Origin: Tanytarsus gracilentus
Lineage: Eukaryota > Arthropoda > Insecta > Diptera > Chironomidae
Direction: 5' to 3'
DNA: 64,000 nt
NCBI GenBank assembly: GCA_038502055.1
Contig: JAXRKN010000035.1
Span: forward strand, 686,501 to 750,500
The notes beneath the pieces are model-generated. The model had not been told where the DNA came from and did no database searches. It was given only the letters and a program-made list of their open reading frames with translations. This document shows, one piece after another, positions 57,241-64,000 of this stretch. The position numbers and the translations under genes were made by a program. Position 1 is the stretch's first letter. Every line of letters starts with the position of its first letter.

Positions 57241-59550
57241 CATCAATCAATTAAAAAACCTTTAAAATTTTACATCACAAAAAATTTTCTTCCCCTATCT
57301 ATTTGAACTTAATTATCACAAATAAAAAACTACAAAATTCTTTTAACAAAAAAAAGACACAAAAAAGTGAACAAATGGCAGTCGAGCACAATTTTCCGGT
57401 GTGCATTACAAATTAATTCAAATTTACCTCTCTCACGTAATAAAAAAGAACCAAGACAAATAGCAACGAAAAAAAAAGTTAAACATCAAATTTATTTCAA
57501 TTATTTATGGCCTCATATTTCCATCACGCAGAACAATTTTAAGAGCCACAAATGTCTTAACTAATTCTAAAGTCTTATCTGATGGTCGCGATCGGTAAAC
57601 AGAAAGAAAGTTTTGAGTTTTTATTTTGGTTGGAGAGAAATGTAAATAAATAGTTAGATGGGGGAGATAAAAATTGGTAAAGAGAGCAAAAAGGTGGGAA
57701 ATTAAGAAATAAAAATTAAGTTCTTTGATGTGATTATGAAAATTCTATTTTTGACGAGGAATTTTATGTCAAATTTTTATGAAGAAATTTTTTGGAATTT
57801 TGGACTGCTGAATTTTACTTCAATTAAGGATTTTATTTAATTTTTTTGTATTTGTTTTTAAAAAATTTATTTCCGTTATAATATTAAAGAATTTTTGTAT
57901 CAAATTTTTTATTTCTTACGGAACAATTTTTTCTGCTCTAAATTTGATAAAAAAAAACTTCTACATAAATTTTTTTTGATGTCTCCAATTAATTTCATTC
58001 TAATTTTATTTACACAACTCATAAAATTTCACCCTAAAAACATCACAAAAAAAAGTAACAAATTACCTCAATTAACTCAAAACAACCAAAAAAAGTTCTT
58101 CGATGAAAAATTTCTTCCTCAAACCCGAACATCAAAAAAAATTAACTTCTTCGGCGATCGCGTGACAATTTGCTGCAATTTCACAATTTTTATGATATGA
58201 AAATGGCATTTAAATACGCTTCTCATAATATCCAATTTAATTTTAATGATACACCTCAGGATTGCGTTGAATTGTCTATTAAGGCGAGCTCTGCCGCGAC
58301 GGCGTGTGGATGATGAAGAAGAAAAGTAATAAAAAAAGTTGTAGATGTGAATAAATTAGCCGAAATTGATAGAGTCGTGAAAATGATAAAGTTTGTTGCG
58401 GATTTTTGGCAATTAGGAAAATTAAAAAGATTTATTTGATAAATTTTTATTGACCTTGGAATCCACACGAAATAATTCGTTTAAAAATATTTTCTAGTCA
58501 GTGTCATGTGGCTTAAAACACTCGCGCAGAAGTTTCCTTTCAAAACCGTTCTTTCTTCTCTTTTTAACATTTCTCGATTCCGGCTGTGTTTCTTTCATTA
58601 ATTCGAGAGAAGTGAAGAAGTAAAAAGTGTTGATGAAGTATCAAAATAAGAGAAAAAATTGACCGTAAAAGATGAGAAAGAAAAAATTGAGAGAGAAAAT
58701 TTCAACAAAATTTTATTTCGCTCAAAAATTTGTGTTTGAATTTTTTAGCTCACGAAAGGTTTTTTGGAATGATTCTAGTTTTTTTTGGTTGCTCTCATTT
58801 TTTTCCTTACAAAGTTTCTCATTTTTTGCTTTCTCTATTTTCTTACTCTCTATTTTCTTATTTTACTCAAACTCTCTCTTTGTTTTTTCTTATTTTCCAG
58901 TTTCTCATTTTCAATTTTGTTTTTAATGCATTTTTTCCAGTTCTCTTTTTATTTTTAACTTTCCAATGCATTTTTCCAGTTTTTAACTCTCTTCATTTAT
59001 AACTTTCCAATGCATTGACTCTCAATTAAATTCTCTCAGTGAAATTCTCGCTCTCTTTTTTCTCAGTTCCAATTGCAGTTTTGTTTATTTATTTTTATTT
59101 ACTCTCATTTTTAACTTTCCAATATTGAATTGCATTTAAAATTTTATAGCAAGTGAGAGTGAAAATGTTTGAAGGAAATTTATTTTATTTTAAAACACTT
59201 TTAACAAAAATCCAAACGGGAAAGTTTTTAATTAATTTGTGACACGCAATTTATGAATTTGTAATTAATTAAACGAAATTGAATAAAATTTTATAATTTT
59301 TTTTGAATTTTTTTTATGAAATTAAAATTTATTTTTAATGAAATTAAAATTGATTTTTATTTTGAGAAAATTTGAATTTTTTTAAATTAAAAATTAAAAT
59401 AAATAGATGAAGAGAGCGGAAAAAAATTAAAAAATCCAAATTTAATATTTTCACACCTAAAAATTGATTGAAAATATTTAAAAACTTTGAACTTAATCTT
59501 CACAAATATTTTTAATCACTACCTGAATTTTTTTTAAAAAATTGTTTAAA

Positions 59551-59585
59551 TATAAAATAAATAAATAAAAATTAAGACAGTCAGT
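59551..59585 (+). promoter_or_regulatory. TATA/initiator core promoter of the F-box gene
   Basis: TATAAAATAA at 59551 and the initiator TCAGT at 59581-59585 are 32 bp apart. The leader to the ATG at 59723 would be about 140 nt. Confidence 0.55.
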
Positions 59586-60975
59586 AAAAATCCAAAGAAC
59601 GAAAAACATCTAAAAATTAATAAACTAAAAATTAAAACTAAAAATTCTCAAAATAATTTTTGTGAAAAATTTAAAATTCTAAAATTTTTTAAATTTTTTT
59701 TCACAATTTAAGTAATTATAAAATGGCGAAAATTCAACGCTTAAATTCGCTTCCGGTTGAAATTTTGACAAAAATCTTCAAAACTTTAACCTCAAAAGAT
59801 CTTTTAAGTCTTTCATTGACCTGCAATCGCTTCAACTCAATCATAAGCTCATCGAAAGTTCTTGTCTCAAAATTCACGCTCACTTTAAATTCACAAAAAT
59901 CCACAAAATCTTGGATTGGCTCAAGAAAATATCAAAAAGTCGAATTGAGCGCGAATTTTATTGAAATTTTTGAGTTTCTCGGAGATTCTTTAACCGACTT
60001 AAAAATAAACATTTTGAAAGATGTTAAAATTTTAATCGAAATTCTCCAAAAATGTCCAAATTTGAAGAAACTTTCGGTTGATTTTAGTGAAACAACTTTG
60101 AACCTACCTGCAAAATCTTTTCAAACACCTTCAAGAATTTTCGACGAATTAAAAATTGAAAGTGGAATTTTTTACTTCAAAATCTTCCAAAACATTCAAG
60201 TTAAAAAATTATTCATCAAGCAAAATTCACCGACGACCAAAATCAACAATCTAAAATTATTTTTAGAGCATCAAAAAATCCTCGAATCTCTCGAACTTTG
60301 CATGGCGGTCGAAAACTTTGAAAATCTCTTCGTAAATCAATTTAAAGCTGATTTTAGACTCAAACATTTCGGAATCATCTACATGAACAACTTCAACTTT
60401 ACAAATCAAATTTATCACGAAGATTTTCTCAAAATGCACAAAAATTCTCTCGAAAGTTTGGAAAATTGCGACGCTTTTCTTTTTGAGGATTTGAAAAGTT
60501 TTAAAAATCTTAAAAAGCTTCAAGTGTTGGTGAACAGCGTCGAGGACTTGACTCAACTCGATCAAGTTGAAAAACTCAAAATTAATCTGAAAATCGGCGG
60601 AAATTGGAGTGAAAAATTTAAGAATGTTAAAAAGCTGAAAATTCTCGCTCAAGGTTTTAATTTTCGGGAAGCTGAAAAGCTCGAAAAACTCGAGAAAATT
60701 TCAGTGACTTTCAATTCAGGTTGGGATCATCACACGAATGAATTTTACAACATGATAAATTTGCCGCGAGCGAAAACCGTTAAAATCGTGAATTTTAAAT
60801 TAAAAAATGTTTCAAAACCCACACGTGGGTGTTGCCGTGTAACCCACTTGTAACTGATCAGTATTGGAAATTTGGAAATGCTAAGGAAATGTAATTATGT
60901 GGAAGATTTTTTTGGGGAATTTTCTAGAGAATTTTTTTTAAGAGAAACCTTGCCTTGGACAAGTCTTGCACAAGT

Positions 60976-61229
60976 TTTTTAGGAGAAGTCTAGGAGAAGC
61001 CATTTTGAAAAAGTTTCGGAGAAGTCTTTTTTGGAGAAGTCTCGGAGAAGCCATTTTGGAGAAGTCTTTTTTGGAGCAGCCATTTTGGAGAAGTCTCGGA
61101 GAAGCCATTTTGGAGAAGTCTTTTTTGGAGCAGCCATTTTGGAGAAGTCTCGGAGAAGTCTTTTTTGGAGCAGCCATTTTGGAGAAGTCTCGGAGAAGCC
61201 ATTTTGGAGAAGTCTCGGAGAAGCCATTC
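60976..61229. repeat. tandem array A (GAGAAGTC / GAGAAGCC units)
   Basis: Interleaved copies of TTTTGGAGAAGTCTCGGAGA, AGCCATTTTGGAGAAGTC and TTTTTTGGAGCAGCC make a higher-order repeat of about 50-60 bp. Reading frames through it on both strands are artefacts of the repeat. Confidence 0.85.
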
Positions 61230-61241
61230 TATAGAGGAATT

Positions 61242-61890
61242 AACATCCAGCTGAGGAACCAACATCCAGCTGAGGAACCAACATCCAGCGGAGGAACCAA
61301 AATCCAGCTGAGGAACCAACATCCAGCGGAGGAACCAACATCCAGCTGAGGAACCAACATCCAGCGGAGGAACCAACATCCAGCGGAGGAACCAACATCC
61401 AGCGGAGGAACCAACATCCAGCTGAGGAACCAACATCCAGTGGAGGAACCAACATCCAGCTTAGGAACCAACATCCAGCGGAGGAACCAACATCCAGCTG
61501 AGGAACCAACATCCAGCTGAGGAACCAACATCCAGCTGAGGAACCAACATCCAGCGGAGGAACCAACATCCAGCTGAGGAATCAACATCCAGAGGAGGAA
61601 CCAACATCCAGCTGAGAAACCAACATCCAGCTGAGGAACCAACATCCAGCGGAGGAACCAACATCCAGCTGAGGAACCAACATCCAGCGGAGGAACCAAC
61701 ATCCAGCGGAGGAACCAACATCCAGCTGAGGAACCAACATCCAGCTGAGGAACCAACATCCAGCTGAGGAACCAACATCCAGCTGAGAAACCAACATCCA
61801 GCTGAGGAACCAACTTCCAGCGTTGGAACCAATATTCAGCTGAGGAACCAACTTCCAGAGAAAGAACCAACATCCAGCTGAAGAACCAAG
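61242..61890. repeat. 19-bp minisatellite array B, about 34 copies
   Basis: The unit is AACATCCAGCTGAGGAACC. Most differences lie at one position (CAGCTGAGG or CAGCGGAGG), with decay at the right end. Because 19 is not a multiple of three and the unit lacks stops on the minus strand, all three minus frames stay open and give a 19-residue repeat. Confidence 0.95.
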
Positions 61891-62124
61891 ATCGAGTTCT
61901 GAATCTGACATCGACTTAAAATATTTCTGCAAGACTTAAAAATTACCCCTTAAATTTATATTGCACGCAACACCCCCCATATTTAATAGTTTTTGTTAAT
62001 TTAACTAACTTTAAAGTGAGAGAGATGGAAATATTATTGATTTGGGCAAAACTAGAGTCTATAAGCTATCATTTGGCGAAAACCCGAAATCTCTAGCTGT
62101 CCCAGGGGCCTCGGAATTTCAGGA

Positions 62125-62184
62125 ACGGACGGACGGACGGACGGACGGACGGACGGACGGACGGACGGACGGACGGACGGACGG
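62125..62184. repeat. (ACGG)n microsatellite
   Basis: About 15 uninterrupted copies of ACGG, part of the insertion, just before its right end. Confidence 0.95.
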
Positions 62185-62871
62185 AAAGCAGGGCATATAA
62201 GTGTTACACCACTTCGTGGGTTACACTAAAAACAGCGAAATTTGCGAAAACTGTCGCATTTTCATTCGGCGAGTTCGAAGTCTTCGAGTGGCATCACATC
62301 AAAAGTCCTTTCGAGGATGAAAATTTTAAAGTTGAAAATTTAATTCTTAAAAATTGCCATAAAATCGGTTGGTTGAGTAAATATTTGAAGCGAAGTGACG
62401 CAAATCTTCAAAATTTAACGGTCAAAGGTGATCAAAAAATTCCGATTAAGTTTAAAAAAATTGTCGAAAAAAATCGAAGGAAAATTAGAAAAATTCACTT
62501 TTTAAATGAGGACAAAAAATGTTGTAAAAGTTTTTGCTTTCCGAAATTATTGAAATAAATATTTTGTATTTTTAAAATTTATTTACTCATTTTTTAAATT
62601 TTATGTATTGAATTTATCTTTTTACTAGCGTAAAGTTTTTTTTTCATTTGAATGTGTTAAAAAAATTCTCATTCACCGATCGCCAAAATTTTTAAATTAA
62701 AAAAGTGAATTTAAAATCAATAAATTTTAAAAATTGATTCAAAAAAATTTTTATTTAACGTTTTTTTAAATTTTAAAAAGTGATTTACAAAATTTTAATT
62801 GAAAGTTTTTTAAAATATCAGAAAAAAACCAAAAATTTAACGTACTTTAATTTTTCAGACTGAAAATTTTA

Positions 62872-63923
62872 CTAATTATTATCTGTAATAAATCTGACGA
62901 TATTTTTCTTAACCGCATTGCATGGAGTTTGATCGATGACGCTCTGGAAAAGATCTCGAACGATGTCAATCGCGGCTTTGTTGTCACATTGATTAAGAAC
63001 ATCGAGAGAGCAAGCTTCAAACTCGAGTAAATCAGTGCAGCCTTCGTCTTGCGTTAAAATTTTGTAAACATTCTTGATTGCAATTTCGGCGTCTTCGTCG
63101 TAATATTTCATAAGTGTTGAGTTACTGCAAGCTTCAAGTTCGTCTCTCTTCGACATAATGCAGTCATCATCGGGTGCTTCGAAAATTGCATCGATTTCGC
63201 TAATGTTTCTACTGCATGTGAAGTCTCTTGTCGCTTTAACGATTATCAAACCCAACTCGGCAATTTCTTTTTCGTCTTCTTCCATGCAAATTTCCAAAGA
63301 TTTACTGAAGGACTCGACACATGGAATGACGTCACGAGATATTTGACAGCCTTTTGTGAAAAGTGAATCGTATTTTTCGGTTTCGATGGCATTTAAATAT
63401 TCAGCCGTGATGACCTCAACATCGACAGCTTCTAATAAGCAGCGTAAAAGTTCATCGGGTTTGTCCTGACGAGAAAAGAATTTTTTATAATTTATCAAGA
63501 GTTTTTAAAATTATTTTGGACTTTTTTAAATTAATCGGCATTTTTAAAATTATTAAATTTTTTCCCAGGCCTGAGAACTTAAAATTATTGTGGCCGGAAA
63601 GGCTGTTGAACGTTCATGAACGCTCTTGAACGCTCTTAAGCACTTTTAAACGCCTGTAAACGCTCTTTAAAGATCGTAAATTTTTAAGTTCTCAGGCCTT
63701 GGATTTTTAAGACTTTAAATTTTGAATATTTTTTTTAACAAAATTCTCTTAATTATTTTTAAACCTACCTTAATTGAGTTGTAAGCTTCATCGTTTCCGG
63801 TTACATTTTTGCAAGTGTCTTTAATTTCTTCTTTAACGGCTTTCAATATTTCCATTGGGTCAAAATCTCCAAATAAATTTTCCACAGAAGAAATTTCTGA
63901 TGATTTCAAAGATTTTGCGTTGC
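62872..63923 (-). CDS. secreted cysteine-patterned protein, possibly 27-kDa haemolymph glycoprotein-like (3' part)
   Basis: Two exons on the minus strand, 63923-63769 and 63465-62872, joined in phase 0. About 249 residues are visible. The upstream exon begins at an acceptor (TTTTCAAG), so the first exon, with start and signal peptide, is outside the window. The protein is acidic and helical, with regularly spaced cysteines (KDTCKNV, LRCLLEA, KGCQIS, IPCVES, LEICMEE, FTCSRN, DDCIM, EACSNST, EGCTDL, EACSLD, NQCDN, TPCNAV). The spacing recalls insect DUF1397 / 27-kDa haemolymph proteins, but I hold this loosely. The intron carries an inverted-repeat element. Confidence 0.6.
63566..63701. mobile_element. 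MITE-like inverted-repeat element (family 2, copy b)
   Basis: CAGGCCTGAGAACTTAAAA and TTTTTAAGTTCTCAGGCC face each other over about 136 bp, with internal GAACGCTCTT copies as in the element at 32704. It lies in the intron of the secreted-protein gene. The flanking duplication is imperfect (ATTTTTTC / ATTTTTAA). Confidence 0.65.
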
Positions 63924-64000
63924 CTTGAAAATGTAAAATAAAAACGTTAAATTTTTAAATTTTAAAGTTTAAGGAATAAGAATTAAATTTTTTAGAAACC

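Larger units (their letters stand above)
54807..59550. other. intergenic region rich in transposon remnants
   Basis: It contains two hAT MITEs (55031-55156; left end only at 55342), a less AT-rich block at about 56560-57240 that looks like retroposon DNA, and otherwise A/T spacer. The open frames here are low-complexity Phe/Lys/Ser or lie in repeats. Confidence 0.55.
60818..62227. mobile_element. 1.41-kb insertion with palindromic ends in the F-box gene
   Basis: It is flanked by AAAA at 60814-60817 and 62228-62231. Removing it and one AAAA restores the F-box frame. The left end (ACACGTGGGTGTT...GTGTAACCCAC) and right end (GTGTTACACCAC...GTGGGTTACACT) carry the same palindromic core in inverted orientation. 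Inside are two tandem arrays, an A/T segment and an (ACGG)n tract. There is no transposase-like frame, so it is non-autonomous. Confidence 0.7.
59723..62558 (+). pseudogene. F-box protein gene split by a 1.41-kb insertion
   Basis: The gene encodes an F-box protein of SCF ubiquitin ligases. The N-terminal motif LNSLPVEILTKIFKTLTSKD and LLSLSLTCNRFNSIISSS is a clear F-box. Leu-rich repeats of the irregular FBXL type follow (CPNLKKLSVDF, SFKNLKKLQVL, VEKLKINLKI). The present frame stops at 60853 after entering foreign DNA at 60818. The original coding sequence resumes at 62232 in the correct phase (AKFAKTVAFSFGEFEVFEWH) and runs to a stop at 62556-62558. Without the insertion the protein would have about 473 residues. 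With it, the product is 376 residues ending in foreign residues CCRVTHL, unless the insertion is spliced out. Confidence 0.8.

Noticed and set aside
58672..59002. Hydrophobic frames of 84 and 90 codons
   Set aside because: They are Phe/Ser/Leu strings from a TTTTC-rich tract, overlapping in two frames with no other support.
61242..61890. Possible CRISPR array
   Set aside because: The 19-bp units abut without unique spacers, and the window is plainly eukaryotic; this is a minisatellite.
61229..61932. Several long minus-strand open frames encoding Cys/Trp-rich repeats
   Set aside because: They are by-products of the 19-bp tandem array, whose unit lacks stops on that strand in any phase. No start context, splice sites or non-repeat sequence supports a gene.

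Overview
The window looks like nuclear DNA of a nematoceran fly, most likely a non-biting midge (Chironomidae). This is an inference from three things: extreme AT richness (long A/T runs in every spacer), compact genes with short GT-AG introns, and the families present, which are pickpocket-type DEG/ENaC channels, divergent ionotropic receptors, ELOVL-like elongases and many secreted or membrane leucine-rich-repeat proteins resembling mosquito LRIM-type architecture. There is one tRNA gene and no sign of a prokaryote.

Layout. 1-4441 is AT-rich spacer. 4442-6027 is an ELOVL-like gene of seven exons. 6028-12672 is spacer. 12673-14899 encodes a secreted mucin-like protein. 17296-19262 (minus) is a three-exon ionotropic receptor. 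19948-36638 is the densest part: two LRR/coiled-coil/transmembrane genes, two tandem degenerate Rho-type GTPases, a two-domain C-type-lectin-like protein, a broken third Rho copy, a secreted LRR gene, a DEG/ENaC locus with two channel modules joined in one exon, a truncated trypsin-like protease and a larger LRR protein. The last two lie on the plus strand between the main DEG/ENaC exons and an isolated DEG/ENaC first exon. 37571-47375 holds two more ELOVL-like genes, with tRNA-Arg(ACG) between them. 48557-51513 has two more LRR genes. 52857-54746 is an intronless ionotropic receptor. 59723-62558 is an F-box gene split by a 1.41-kb insertion rich in tandem repeats. 62872-63923 is the 3' part of a secreted cysteine-patterned protein that runs off the window.

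The accessory character is strong: tandem paralogues (ELOVL x3, LRR x6, Rho x2 plus a relic, receptors x2), decay (protease, Rho relic, channel module, F-box gene), and several short inverted-repeat transposon families, one of which I can show with an exact 8-bp target duplication. The LRR, lectin-like, protease and mucin-like genes would suit a surface or haemolymph recognition locus, but that is inference. The most unusual items are the Rho pair that has kept fold and CaaX tails but lost nucleotide-binding residues, the joined DEG/ENaC modules, the shared loss of the first histidine in the elongase box, and the split F-box gene.

Exon boundaries were read by eye from splice consensus and frame continuity, so errors of a few bases are possible.
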